Source: Citrus sinensis (taxonomy: Eukaryota > Streptophyta > Magnoliopsida > Sapindales > Rutaceae). Taken from it: DNA of 64,000 bases. The notes under the pieces were generated by a model, which worked only from the letters and a program-made list of their open reading frames with translations, was not told the DNA's origin and searched no databases. This document shows positions 45,723 to 57,663 of the stretch, in pieces. The translations under genes were made by a program, and so were the position numbers. Within the stretch, counting starts at the first letter, position 1. Each line of letters begins with the position of its first letter. The stretch is taken from positions 434,001-498,000 of the forward strand of contig NC_068563.1 of NCBI RefSeq assembly GCF_022201045.2. The letters are read 5' to 3'.

Positions 45723-47084
45723 ATCTTACAAAACATGTCACAAACATTACAGAAATTGACAAACAAATCAACAACATTACAACACGTGTAACTATTATAA
45801 TTCTAATTTTACCGATTGAAGCGGTTTGTAGCCGGTTGAAAAAAGTAAGTCGGGAAGATGAATAATTTCTCCTACAGCCATTGCAACCCAAAGCGGCATG
45901 ATTTCTTCGAACTCTCAGGCTGAGGAAACTTCCTACTTGCGCATATCCGCCCGCTCCGAGCGAGAAAACGAACAGATCGAGGTCGGAATGAGATCCGGTG
46001 TTTTCACGTCTCACCGTAGTGCCCGGTTTGGCGGTTCAGCTTGCTTCTATGGCTCATGTATGAACAGCAAAACTCATGCAGATTGATCTGGATGATCCTT
46101 GGGGTTACTTTTTGATTTTTATGAAGAGTTTTATCCGATTTGTTGACAAATAACTCAAAAAAGAATCCCTTGTAATTTTGAGTGGACTAATTGGGGAGCA
46201 AGAAAGGGTGTGCTTTTTAAAAGATGAAGATGCAGAGAAGGTTTTTTCTAAAGCCAAAGCCACTTCACCGTTTGTGCTGAGAGTAGTCATCAATGAGGTA
46301 TTAATTTTTAACTCCATTGATGCAAGCTCCAAGGAACTTTTCATGGTCGCCTGCCCCTGAATAATGGTATAAATTAAATCTTGAAGATGTAATGTTTGAT
46401 CATAAGTCAAGGGGCAGGAGTTGGTGCTATTATAAAAAAAAAAAAAAAAAAATCATAGTTGCTGTGAAAACCAGCTTTAATGGCACTGAATCGAATTACA
46501 AAAAGGAAAATTTCTTGCCTCCTGAATCGAATTCAAACAGTAACCCTTGCTTTGACCCGGTGGCCCAAGCGGTTTTCTTTCACCAGTTTTCCCAGTTTCC
46601 CATCACTTCTTTTTTTGTGTTCATTTCATTCCCATTCGTTCGATTTTAGTGTTCACATCTAACGGCCCTCATTCATGCAATGTTTGTTACATGATGATGT
46701 AACTTAACCTGACCTTTTTTACATTCTATTTATAAAAATAAATTCATTATTAAAAATTAAAAATATCAAAATTACTTTTTGCTAACTATTTTTTATTTTG
46801 TAATTACATATTCTCTCTCTACTTTTATATTATATAAATTAAATTCCCAACTTTACATTTTTTTAAATTTATTTTTTTGACATTTCTTAGTATATTCTAA
46901 TCTATATTCATACTTTATGTATGCAAAATATTTTTTTCTTGGTACTTACTAACTTTTGTGTTTAGTAAAAATTAATTTATTGATATTCATTAATTTTCAT
47001 TACTTATAAAATTTGTTAATATTCATTTTAAAATAGTGGATTTTTTAAACTAATGATATCAATTACTTGCGGTTAAAATAATAT
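45723..47084. repeat. segmental duplication block B (second copy, B')
   Basis: Matches 36861-38229 with few differences. Ends in AAATAATAT (47076-47084), the left target-site copy of the Mutator-like element. No recognised gene. Confidence 0.9.
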
Positions 47085-47134
47085 GGGTCCCTCTATGATG
47101 CCGTAATTTTTTTTACGGTATCAATAGTGTAAGA
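47085..47134 (+). repeat. left terminal inverted repeat of the Mutator-like element
   Basis: Pairs imperfectly with 53635-53684 over TATGATGC(C/T)GTA and GTATCAATAGTG/GTATTGATAGTG. Contains the internal palindrome GATGCCGTAA...TTACGGTATC. Confidence 0.85.
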
Positions 47135-47337
47135 AATATAGACCGTTAGATCTAATCAACGGTATATATTATTTTTATTAACGAAAATTTTTAATTATTT
47201 GAAAATTGTGTTAACCGGTTAACAAACCTATAAAATAGGTAATTTTAAATTTAAAATAAAAAAGAAATAGAGATACAGTAAAATACAATCTCTCTTTATC
47301 TCTCACGTTCATATTTTTATAATTGGATTCTTTAAGA

Positions 47338-47655
47338 TTATCTTTGTCTCCTAATGATTAGATGAAAGAGATTCAATAAATTTCTCGCTTTCTTTTTTGC
47401 CCTCTTGTGAGTGCCAAGCTTTCTCTTTGCAACCTTCAGTGCCCTCTTGTCCTTGCCGACTTTAAGAAGCTCAGTGATCATTTTCTCATAGGGTGCAAAG
47501 CCAGCAACTTCCCTAATCACAGTCCTCACGAAGTGGACCCTTTTGCTTGTTTTCCCTTTGCGATCTGCTGGGCGTGGCGGCAGTTCCTTCTTCGTCACAA
47601 TATGACCCTTGTTTAATCCAACAAAGAGACCAGTATTTGGCTGTTTCGGAGCCAT
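47338..47655 (-). pseudogene. RPL36: 60S ribosomal protein L36 copy with altered C-terminus
   Basis: The first 83 or so residues match eukaryotic L36 almost perfectly: [64 protein letters not shown]. The normal tail (KREEMSSVLRKMR type) is lost: after KRAKKK a small indel gives [16 protein letters not shown] and a stop, for 105 aa. No intron interrupts the frame, which suggests a processed or partly processed copy. L36 is a component of the large cytosolic ribosomal subunit. Inside a Mutator-like element and damaged, this is probably a captured gene piece rather than the working gene. Confidence 0.85.
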
Positions 47656-47736
47656 CACCTCCGACGAAACTGAGTTGCTGCGGAAACCTGAGATGAGTTG
47701 GGAGTAAATATTTCGGTAAGTTATTCTTGAATCCAT

Positions 47737-48493
47737 TTTATAGTTTTAATCGTATTTTCAAATCAGAATTTTTTAATAACGTAATAGCTCTATTTTTTAT
47801 TGTATTGCCAATTTATTGCCTTGAGTATTTGCAGCCATGGTTTAAGGTCTGTCCTATGTTGCTTACAATCATTCTATAACGTGCTTTTACAGGCGGCTTA
47901 GAGGCTCGTGCGGCTCACAGATTGCCAGCCATAGAGAAAAAGTAAAAGGGGAGAGAACCATGAGGCAAGGTGCAACGCGAGTAAGATACAGAATCTTTAA
48001 TGTCATGTGCTGTTTTCTTTCATCTATCTTTTGGTAATGAAAAGTTAGTTGGTCGGCCATGTTGCAATTTTGCTTTAGTTTGGATTTTTTCAAGTTTCAT
48101 CATGTTGCAATTTTGCTTTATTTATACAATCATCTATGGGGCCTATAAGAAGGTTAATAATTCTTACAACTCATGGCATCATTACGGCCAGAATAAAGTC
48201 AACTAATTACATATGCAAGAGAAATAATTAATTCATCACAAAGAATGGCTCATGTGCTTTTTAGATTGAAGCCCTTGCTGGGAAGTTCAATTCACGTTAT
48301 CACATATGATCAAAACCACAGCTTCTAGTGTCATTTTTTTGGGGTTTTGTTGATTACATGGAAAGCAACTAATTACTACAGCTGAAGCATGTGAAACAAG
48401 ATTAGAAGCACAATACTTTTTGGAACTGAAGGGGCAATTATTTTTTTTTTTTTCAAGTTTGTTATATGTTCTTTTGTGAAGACCTAAAGATTC
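47737..48493. other. noncoding spacer in the Mutator-like element
   Basis: No recognisable gene. It may include remnant 5' flank of the L36 copy (AGGTTTCCGCAG near the minus-strand 5' side looks like an intron end). Confidence 0.4.
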
Positions 48494-49812
48494 ATGAGTC
48501 AGATTAATAATTTTGCCTCTCTTAGCCTTTATGCGGTGGGAATGAACTTTCTCTTTTTTAAAATGCAGATGGAAAAAAAAGATGATGGAGGGCTCCATAA
48601 AAGCATTAAAACAAACGGAGAGGGTGAAGCAAACTTTCGAAATTGCAACCATGAGAAGGAATTGACAAAGCTTAATGAAAAAATTGATGGGATGACTTTT
48701 AATCTTGCCGCTGTCAGGTATGAACTTGGTGAGCTGAAGAGGAACAATTTAGATACTTATGCATTGGTACAAAAAATGTATAGTGTAGTTGAAGCACTTG
48801 AACATAATATAACTCATATGCAATCACACCCGTGGAAGGAAAATATGAACTCTTCTAGTAAAGATGTTCAAAATGGTACAAATGAATCAAGTGGTCAAAA
48901 TTTCGTGGGAAAGGGAGATGAGTTTGGGGTGAAGATCGCAGAGATTAAGGACAAGACTGAAGACGCATGTGATGAAAATTTATCATTGAAAAACTTATTT
49001 GCATATAGGAAACGGAAAGAGAACCAAATCTTCCACAATGTTGTTAAAAAGGTATAATAACAAACTATTATTCTACATTTTTTTTCAAAAATTATTTGTA
49101 CTAGCACATTCATTAAACAAAAAAAATAATAATAAAATTCATGTTCTTATGCATGTAGGATAAAGCCATGGATGCAGTTGATTTTGTGGATTTGGTATCA
49201 TCGGTCGAAGTAGATGCAGTTGAGGATAAAAAGGTGCGTCCTCGAAAGCCCAGTCGTTATAAAAAATCTCCTTACGAAAATTTCACCAAAAAAAAAGGCC
49301 GCCGCAACAAGGAGTTTGGTTTATCCAAACATGGAGCTTCTTTTTCGGAGGAAGAATGGTATATTTTACAGTATATTTTTCATGAACAACTAGATAAAAG
49401 GTATGGAAGTATTTAATGTAATCATATTTTATACGTTTGTATTTTGATGTTCTTATTTGTTTTAATTTATTATTAATGTGCGTGTATAATTTGTACAGAG
49501 AGAAAATTGTAATGACAAAGCGACATATTGTTACCCGCTTCTTAATGTCTTCTTTAGCTCCTAATGTTTGGATATTTGATGAGGTATACTATGTGTGTGT
49601 GTGTGTATAATATTCAGAGCGTAATAAGATTATATGTATTTAATTTATAATTTATTTTTCATTTGGTAGTGAATGTTTTAATAATGATATTGTGATTATT
49701 TTATACATAGATCATAAGTTGCTATGCCGAGTACTTAACCAGAAAGGAGAGTTTGAAGCAAGATTATGAGACTCGAAATTGGTTTTTCTGCAATAGAATC
49801 AGCCCAAAACAA
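48494..49812 (+). pseudogene. Ulp1-like (C48) peptidase gene fragment, four exons
   Basis: Open frames at 48494-49051, 49159-49400, 49499-49583 and 49711-49812 connect through GT-AG introns in phase. The first exon may truly begin at 48570, after TTTTAAAATGCAG. The N-terminal part is helical and charged (KELTKLNEKIDGMTF, VRYELGELKRNNLDTY). A basic segment follows (RPRKPSRYKK), then the start of a Ulp1-type domain: IVTRFLMSSLAPNVWIFDE and IISCYAEYLTRKE. The fragment ends before the catalytic His, Asp and Cys would appear and runs into the reverse FAR1-like piece near 49780. Ulp1 peptidases process SUMO precursors; related genes are often carried by plant MULEs. This copy cannot be catalytic. 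Confidence 0.6.
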
Positions 49813-51635
49813 GTTTGAAAGTCTATTCTCCTCATCTACAGTGTATTTACAGAAGAAATTTGGATCCATATCAGCTTTTCCTTTTAAGTATGCCAGCGCA
49901 GATTCTGAATCTGTTTCAAGCATCATAGACCGACGTTCAACATCTAATGAATTATACAAATCCTCCAGTGTGAAGCCCACATTGTCATAACCCCCAGCTT
50001 GATTGACTAAAAAATCCATAATTTGACTAGTCTTTATACCAACAGTTTTCATCGCAGTAGCTTGAGCCATGTCACAATCTTTAACTGATCGATGGGATCG
50101 AAGGAACTTAATCTCATAATTCATTGCCAACTCATGTGAGTGTTCAGGGATCAACTGATTAACAACCCAAGTACCAACCTTCTTATTCATCTTCACTCTA
50201 AAAGCAGCTGGACATTTGCCTCTCGTAACAGCCCTCGGTTCCCGAATTCTATCTTTCCTTTCAACATACTTTTTAGCACGCTCGCCCTCCCTATTACAAA
50301 CCCAACGTCTCACATTGGTTTGACCATCATTATCATACCTTATATCATTCTTATGAATGCTGAAGCCCATTACTTTCGAGTAATTACTGTAAAAATTCTC
50401 AGCATCTGTAAGTGTCTCAAATTGACTTCCAATTACATCTTCACTAGTGAGTTGTTGCAGGTGCTTACCATTAAAAACAATGGAACATGAGGAATCATCT
50501 ACACTTGGCAGAATGGTTGCCCTATCTGTTGAAAGAATGTCATGTGATGAAGGAATGTCAAACTCTGCTTCTTTTGAATTTTGGTTGATAACTGCAAAAA
50601 CAATATTGAATATTTTGTTATCAGCAAACTTGCATGATTAAACTGTACTGATCTAGAATATATGAGATTGCATACTATATATTTTTTGATAGATAAATGT
50701 GTCTAGTTACAGAAGAAATTTACAGAATCAAATTTTGACTTTGCTTCTTAAAGATATTCACGATTTAGTGCACAAAGGTCACAACTGTCTTGAAACTACA
50801 CAAAACCCGAAGTTTCTGCATTAACTGATATCAATTAACAAGGAATAAAATTACAAACTATATATCTATAGAAATATTTATTTTTCAGGAGTTCAAATAA
50901 TTTTACGGTTTTCTATTTGAAGTTTCTACATGAAGATATGGCTTAAAGAATGCTGACTGCTCAGAATCACTGAAGCAACCAAGCCTCTGATTATCAGCCA
51001 ACTTCCATGATTTAACTGTATTGATCTAGAATATATGACATTACATAATATATATGTTTGGATAGATAAATGTATCTAGTTGTGGAAGAAATTTACAGAA
51101 TCAAATTCGGACTTCTCATCTTAGAGATATTCAGGATTTAGTGCACAAAGGTCACAGCTGTCTTCTAACTACACAAGACCAGAAGTTTCTGAATTAAATG
51201 ATATCAATTCCCCAGGAAAAAAATTAGAAGCTATATCCCCCTAGAAAGCTCTATTTGTTAGAAGTTCAAATAATTTTACAATGTTCAATTTCAATTTTTC
51301 TACATTAAGATATGATTTAAACAATACAAACTGCTCAGAAGCATCAAAACAACCAACTTAAATGATGTATTAGTTCTTATTTTCAGCCTCTTTCTCCAAG
51401 AAGCACGACTGGCAGGCATCATATTCTCAGTTCTCTTATGTTCTGCGTGCCTTTTTTTTTTTTTTTTTGGTTTGGACAAATAATCGAACAATTTTAAAGC
51501 ATTGGCCATTACATGGTTACATAGCCAAAATCTCGTTATAACCATTTCTCTACACAACAACAAAATAATCATAAAAATTCTAAATATCAAATTACAAAGA
51601 ACATATCAGTACTAACCTTGTTCATCAATATCCAT
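49780..51635 (-). pseudogene. FAR1/FHY3-related gene, 5' part only
   Basis: Exon 1 is 51617-51635 (MDIDEQ, donor GTTAGT). Exon 2 is about 49780-50591, in phase and open without interruption. The protein has the FAR1 DNA-binding zinc-finger region: SQFETLTDAENFYSNYSKVM, GFSIHK, RWVCNREGERAKKY, TRGKCPAAFRVK, WVVNQLIPEHSHEL, then the start of the transposase-derived core, DEENRLSNLFWADS. It stops there, at the junction with the Ulp1-like fragment, so the MULE-like core and SWIM zinc finger are missing. FAR1-type proteins are nuclear transcription factors derived from Mutator transposases. The retained intron shows genomic rather than mRNA capture. Confidence 0.75.
50618..51360. repeat. 373-bp tandem duplication in the intron of the FAR1-like piece
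   Basis: Unit 1 (about 50618-50990) and unit 2 (about 50991-51360) share TGATCTAGAATATATGA, AGAAATTTACAGAATCAAAT and GATTTAGTGCACAAAGGTCA in the same order at a 373-bp offset. Confidence 0.85.
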
Positions 51636-52882
51636 CGCTTTTTGTAATGACAGCTCCCAGATTTACCTTGAATATAAATATTTTTCAAAACCGAACAACT
51701 TGATTAATTGACTAAGAACTCTACTCGAATTTAGTACGATTGATTGAACAAAAACTCCGCTTAGATTTGATCCTTGATGAGATACTGTTTATTCTTTGCA
51801 AAGATGAGTTTGAATTGTGTTTTGCCGATAGGAACTTATTCTACCAACAGTCAAAGTGGCTAACAAATCGTATTTGTCAAAACAAAACCGTCTGTATCAT
51901 GGGGTTGGCTCAATTCGGAGAAATTTCAGTGACCACCCCTATAATTTTAAATATTCTCACAATTTCACTTGAACAACATATTTTGTTTAATTCCACAAAA
52001 TTCATACGAACGTTTAAATATATTTTAAAATTTATTTTACTATGTATCCTACGCCATTCATTATTGGTTTTTTGTAATTTTATCAAGTTGTAATTTCAGG
52101 CAAAACATGAAAGGGTTTCAACATTTAATTAATTTGAAAATTCAATGTGAAACTCAAAATTGCTAAAATATTACTTAAATCATATCCTTAATGTTATAAG
52201 ATAACTCGATTATCATGTAATCAAACTAATTTCAAAATCTATCAATCAGATATAGTATGTACTGTTAGATTATTTTATTCTAATGCATGGCCATGGAATA
52301 GCCTTTGATTTCTCATGGTACATTTTATTGGTTTACTAGCTTATAAAACCATATGCAAATGTTGAAAATTGGACTACTATATGAAATATCATGTGATATA
52401 TCTCATTTAACCTTAGATTAATGTATCAAATGTTCATAAAGGATGGTTTACTTCATCAGTCTGCGAATTAACTTTTAATAATATTTATATTTCACATATC
52501 AATTCATAATACATTAGGGTAAATACGATTTTAATTTCCCACCTATCAATAAATACGGATAAATAGAAGTACTAAATATGTGTGCATTTGTGTATTAGGT
52601 CATATGTTTTAATAAATAGAATCACCTCTACTAACTTTTTTTCCATACCATTTTTATTACATTTTACCAGTTGTCTTTTATAATACTATTTTGTAAAAGA
52701 AAACTAAAATTGACTACTCAAAAATGTCTTTATATTTTTTATTACATTTTACATTAAAGTTGTAGTACATTATAAATGTTAAGTTTAATTTTTAATAACA
52801 TAACACCTTAATAAAATCAACATCTTAAGTGCAATGTATGATATAAAATGATATAGTACTTCAAATAGGCTACAAAATTAAT
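51636..52882. other. noncoding right part of the Mutator-like element
   Basis: Promoter or 5' flank of the FAR1-like piece at first, then AT-rich DNA. A 117-aa frame at 51740-52093 looks spurious (low complexity, no family). Confidence 0.4.
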
Positions 52883-53493
52883 AGGAAAAAGACCACTCAC
52901 GCCTCTAAATTTTATTTAAATGGTCATACAAAACTTCTTAAATTAAAAAATATAATACATAACATAAGATAAAATTTTATAAAATATTTTCAATTTTAAA
53001 AATTTTATTTTTAACATTATTATTTTTCATATTCTTTTATTATTAGTTTGTCATATTCTTTTTACTAATATTAAAATCTACTTGACATACTAATAAAATT
53101 AATTAATTATACCTAACATTCACAATAATTTATAAAATTAACAATATCTTATTTAATTATGTCTATATTAATATCAATATTAAGATCAATTTTTGGATTA
53201 ATAGATTTTAGTTCATTCGTCAGGATAGACTAATAATAACTTAATATTAACAAAATTTTTATTGTACATGTTATTTTATCAATTATATTTATTGTAACAC
53301 TTTATTTGTATCATATGATTTTTATTTATTATTTTTATCCTATTACTATATTTATATTTATTTAGATTGATTTAGTCAAAAGGTATAATAGTCATTTACG
53401 AAATTAAGAGGGTCTATGTGACTATTTATGAAACTAAAAGAACATGTATAATTATTTTAGCAAATCTTAGGGGTGTGGGTGGTTTTTTCCGAA
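52883..53493. mobile_element. MITE-like element nested in the Mutator-like element
   Basis: The left end AGGAAAAAGACCACTCACGC pairs with the complement of the right end (TTCGGAAAAAACCACCCACAC) and on through CCTCTAAATTT/CCCCTAAGATTT. ATTAAT occurs directly outside each end (52877-52882 and 53494-53499). The interior is AT-rich and noncoding. Superfamily not assigned. Confidence 0.7.
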
Positions 53494-54432
53494 ATTAATA
53501 TTGATTTAAAATTAAAAAATTAATATTTACCTGCAACCTGTAAGTTACCTGCTATATTTTAATTAATTATCTAATTATCCATTATATTAAATGAATGATT
53601 CAGATTAAAACTCTTATATCTAAGGGTCCACATTAGTCCCACTATCAATACTGTAAAAATAAATACAGCATCATAAAGAAATCCAAATAATATATATAAA
53701 TAAATTGATGGAATTTATGAAATTGAAAAGAAAAAGAGAAGAAATAGTTAATTAAGTAATTTTTAAAAAAATCATTCAAATAATATAATTTTTAAGAGGG
53801 GGCTATTTGAACACACCAATTTTCTCTCTACATTCTTTTTCTAATTGAGAATTTTATTATCTAAATAGTTTTTAATAAAATTACTTAATTAACTCTTTCT
53901 TCTCTTTCTCATCTCAAGTTCACAAATTCCCATCAATCCATTGAGATATATTCTTTTAGTTACAAATAATTGATATCACAAACTAGGGAAAACAAAATCC
54001 ACAGTTTAAATTAAATGTCAACAAAATTTTATGAGTCATGAAAGTTAATAAATATCAAGAAATTAAATTTTACTAAACAGAAAATTAATGAACATCAAGA
54101 AAAAGTTTTTATATATAAAAAGTATGAAATAGAGGTCATGATCTACTAGAAAAGATCAAAAATGAATTTAAAAAATAATGAAACTGAGTCTTTAGTTTAT
54201 AAAATGTGAGAATTTGCAATTGTCAGGTATAGAGAGAGATTCATGAAAGGTAATCTTGATATTTTCAAATAGTCACATCTAATATTTCATTAGAAAGAGC
54301 TTGTGGACAGAAAATTGGCGGACTCAAATAGCCCCACTCTTTCTTTAATTTCGCATTGACCCCGATTATTTTGTGATTTTCTCCTTTTAGTCAATATTAA
54401 TTGTTGTTACTGGATTTTCCCCTGAGACCTAG

Positions 54433-54603
54433 AGCGAGCCCATAACGTTCATGCTCGAGGACTTCCCTGCCCTGAGAACCAAGCCCAATAATCTTGAGGC
54501 CTTTGCAGGTTTGTCCAGGAAAGGTGCCTCTGCTAGGATAAGAAAAGTCAATTCGGGTTGTGAGTCGATCCTCAGCCTAGTAAGTGATGACAGCGTACAG
54601 TAA
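54433..54603 (+). pseudogene. exon-like frame of an unknown gene, copy 2 of 3
   Basis: 56 codons open to a stop, SEPITFMLEDFPALRTKPNN through CESILSLVSDDSVQ. See 39031-39204 and 60468-60641 for the other copies. Family not recognised. Confidence 0.3.
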
Positions 54604-56143
54604 TGATCTTTGACAAACATCAAAAGATCGATTAATATGAAAATGACGATGTGCTCGTTTTGCATTTGTTATTCTTCAGTCACATCCTCTTTTGCTTCTG
54701 TCTGCCTTTACAACAACAATTTACCATCAACCTTCAAGCATTCTTGCACAAACAGCCAAAAAAACACCAAATATCATCGCCCCACTTGCCCTTGTTTAGT
54801 TTTTTTCAAGCTCACAGCCAATCTCAGTACACTGGGATAAAGACTAGAAGCAGAGAACAGCCGCTGCCAGCTCTAGAAGATGTGAAATAAAGAAGACCAT
54901 CAAAATCCTTAATTATTGCTTGTCTATGTCAAGGTTTTAAAGATAAAATCGTGATAGGCTTTCTTACGTAAGACATATAGATCCAACGAAAATTAGATGA
55001 AACGTTTAGACACAAGACTTTTAACTTTGATATCGTATAAAGAGTATATTTATAATATAATCTATTGTTTGGCACATCGTCTCTGAGTCTCAATAAAAAA
55101 TTTTTAAGTTTTTCGTTGCTAGCTTCTTAAATTTTCATGTATTATACATAATATATTATGAGTGAGGAGTCATAAACTAATGAATATGGAAACTTAGGAT
55201 AAAAAGTTTGAGATTTTTTTAAATAATTTATGTAGGTATTTTATTTTATAGAAGTCCATGGACTTACTCAAATGCTAACTAAGACTTGAGGGTTGCCTAA
55301 ACTTTTATATACCTAACCAAAAATTTATTATCAAACAATGTGAGATATTATCCCTAACCCTTAACGGTGTGGAGTACAATCCTTAATAACATATTCCTTT
55401 GAAGAAATTAAAAGAAAAAAAACTTAGTTCGGTATTTCAAAAAGGGGAGATTGCCAAATTCTCTTTATTGTTATTGATATATATCATTTACCCTCTTAAC
55501 GGTTTTTATAATAGCCAATAACCCCTTAACAACATTAGTTTATAATATTATTCATATTTTCAAATACACTTTTATTTTTATTTATTATAAATTAAATAAA
55601 TCATATGAATAGAAACTGAATAAAAAATAAGTATTAAAAACAATAAATATATGTTTTGATGTGAACAAAAAAATTAGTAATAAAATTTTTTCTTGTACTT
55701 TTTTATTTTCTAAACATTTTCTTCTAATAAATATTTTGTAAATTATAAAATTAAATGTAAAAAGTACAATAACAATATTTTATTATTTATTTTATAATAA
55801 TTTTTTTATCATTTTATAGTAATTTTCTTATATATTTATTATAAGAAAATATTTATAAAATAAAAAGTATAAGAAAAATAATTTATTATTAATTTTTATA
55901 TCAAAATATATATTTCTTATTTTTAATACTTAATTTTTTATTTTAATTTCTATTCATATGATTTATTTAATCTAAAATAAATATGAATAAGAGTGTAATT
56001 AAAAATAAGGGTAATATTATAAATTTATACAATTAAGAGAGTTATTAGTTATTATAAAAATAATAAGAGACAAATGTTATATATCGATTACAGTATTGGG
56101 AAAATTAGCAACCTCTCTTCAAAAAACCTTGACATATACGTTC

Positions 56144-56150
56144 TATAAAT
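56144..56150 (+). promoter_or_regulatory. TATA box of chitinase copy 2
   Basis: TATAAAT lies 78 bp before the start codon, at the same place as in copy 3. Confidence 0.65.
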
Positions 56151-56221
56151 ATAACCCTCTAGCCAAAGCTGTGACATACACCAAGCAGAGGATAATTGAT
56201 ATCATAACTGTTGCTTTCAAA

Positions 56222-57402
56222 ATGAGGCTTATTGGGTCCTTACTAATTTTCTCTCTAGTTTTATCTTTTGTACTAGGAGGCTCAGCACAGAACTGTGGAA
56301 GCGGCGTTGTGTACGGTGGACGTGATACCGGCCATGGGACGCATGGCGGTGAACTGGGCAAGATCATCTCAAGGGAGATGTTTGATGACTTGCTTGAGTA
56401 TAGAAATGATGAACGATGCCCTGCCAGAGGCTTCTACACTTATGATGCTTTTATAGAGGCAGCCCAAGCTTTTCCAGGCTTTGGTAACTCTGGAAATGAA
56501 ACCATGCGTAAAAGAGAAATCGCTGCCTTTTTTGCCCAAACTGGCCATGAAACTACTGGTTTGTTTCAATTCCTGATCAGCTTAATTAAATTTAAAGATT
56601 CCTTTTTCCGGTGCACTAACAAGTAATGTGCAAGTATTAAATTATAAATAAACAGCATCACCCAATCTCCAATCGATATTTTAATTTGTTACTAATCAAT
56701 TTTTGCGGTTAATAAACTTACAGGGGGATGGCCCGATGCACCTGGTGGCGAATATGCTTGGGGATATTGCTTTATAAGCGAAGTTAGCCCTCCGTCCGAC
56801 TACTGTGATCCTAACTATCCATGTCGAGGGAAGTACTATGGCCGAGGTCCAATTCAACTCTCTTGGTAGGCTGAACATTTTGAATTAGTATATCATTGTC
56901 TGATCTGAATGAGAAAGTCTTGGCCTCTTTAATTAAAAACTTGTTAAATGTGTATTTACATTCTGTCGAACATTAATTATTAACTAATTTGTTGGTGTTT
57001 AGGAATTACAATTACTTACGGTGCGGAGAAGGCCTAGGGCTAGGAGAGGAGTTGTTGAACAATCCAGACCTTCTTGCTACTGATCCAGTACTATCATTCA
57101 AGTCAGCAATCTGGTTCTGGATGACTGCACAGCCACCAAAGCCATCGTGCCACGAAGTCATTATCGACGAATGGAAACCATCAGCAAATGACGTAAACGC
57201 CGGCCGGCTTCCGGGATACGGTCTAACCACAAATATAATCAACGGTGGAATTGAATGTGGCCAAGGTGGGAATGCCGCTGTACGTAACCGTATTGGGTTC
57301 TTTACCACTTTCTGTGGCAAGTTTGGGATTCAGCCTGGTGACAGTCTTGATTGCTACAACCAACGACCTTATGGCCTTAATCTGATGGCACAATCTATGT
57401 GA
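56222..57402 (+). CDS. class IV chitinase-type GH19 protein, copy 2, hevein domain lost
   Basis: Exons 56222-56558, 56724-56865 and 57003-57402 join in phase (879 nt, 292 aa). The start at 56222 rather than the in-frame ATG at 56096 gives the secretion signal [16 protein letters not shown] shared by all three copies. The mature N-terminus ([13 protein letters not shown], then [13 protein letters not shown]) retains only the first few residues of the chitin-binding domain. The catalytic domain is complete: E110 in GHETTGG, the second Glu in [29 protein letters not shown], and the end LNLMAQSM. Likely an apoplastic endochitinase active on soluble or exposed chitin, with weaker binding to insoluble chitin (inference). 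Confidence 0.9.
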
Positions 57403-57663
57403 TCATCATGATCAACGTTTTAGTAAAATAAGCTTAATAAAAGCTACTTAATAAAAACTTTAGATGTCACACTTGTAGGTGGACAACTAAATTGTTAGTT
57501 TGTTACGCTCTTATTGTAAGTAAATTAAATAAGACTGATCCAACATGGATCAATGAGTCTTCACCATCTTTCATCGTTTGATTATTTTTTTGAGTTTTTT
57601 TGTTAAAATTTTGTACGTTTGTGGTTAGTTATTTTAACAAAATAATTAGTCGAGAAAGGTAAA

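Larger units (their letters stand above)
47085..53684. mobile_element. Mutator-like element (Pack-MULE type), 6600 bp
   Basis: It starts GGGTCCCTCTATGATGC and ends with the complement of a related sequence (ATGATGCTGTATTT... read inward), giving imperfect inverted repeats of about 50 bp. Perfect 9-bp target duplications AAATAATAT flank it (47076-47084 and 53685-53693), the hallmark length for Mutator. The homologous uninserted site is present at 38221-38229. Each end also contains a palindrome (GATGCCGTAA / TTACGGTATC on the left). No mudrA-type transposase core was found. It carries host-gene pieces: RPL36, a Ulp1-like peptidase and a FAR1-related 5' part. A MITE-like element is nested inside. 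Confidence 0.93.
53694..56221. other. AT-rich noncoding block C (second copy) upstream of chitinase 2
   Basis: Homologous to 38230-41705 without the MITE and without the GTGTGA microsatellite. Contains exon-like frames at 54433-54603 and 54651-54890 (ending REQPLPALEDVK). No confident gene. Confidence 0.6.

Noticed and set aside
51740..52093. 117-aa plus-strand frame in the MULE
   Set aside because: Rich in Ile, Leu and Phe as expected of AT-rich DNA, with no recognisable domain or splice context.
56096..56221. Upstream in-frame ATG extending chitinase 2 by 42 residues (likewise 62303 for chitinase 3)
   Set aside because: It lies upstream of or at the TATA box and would bury the signal peptide. 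Copy 1 has no equivalent extension.
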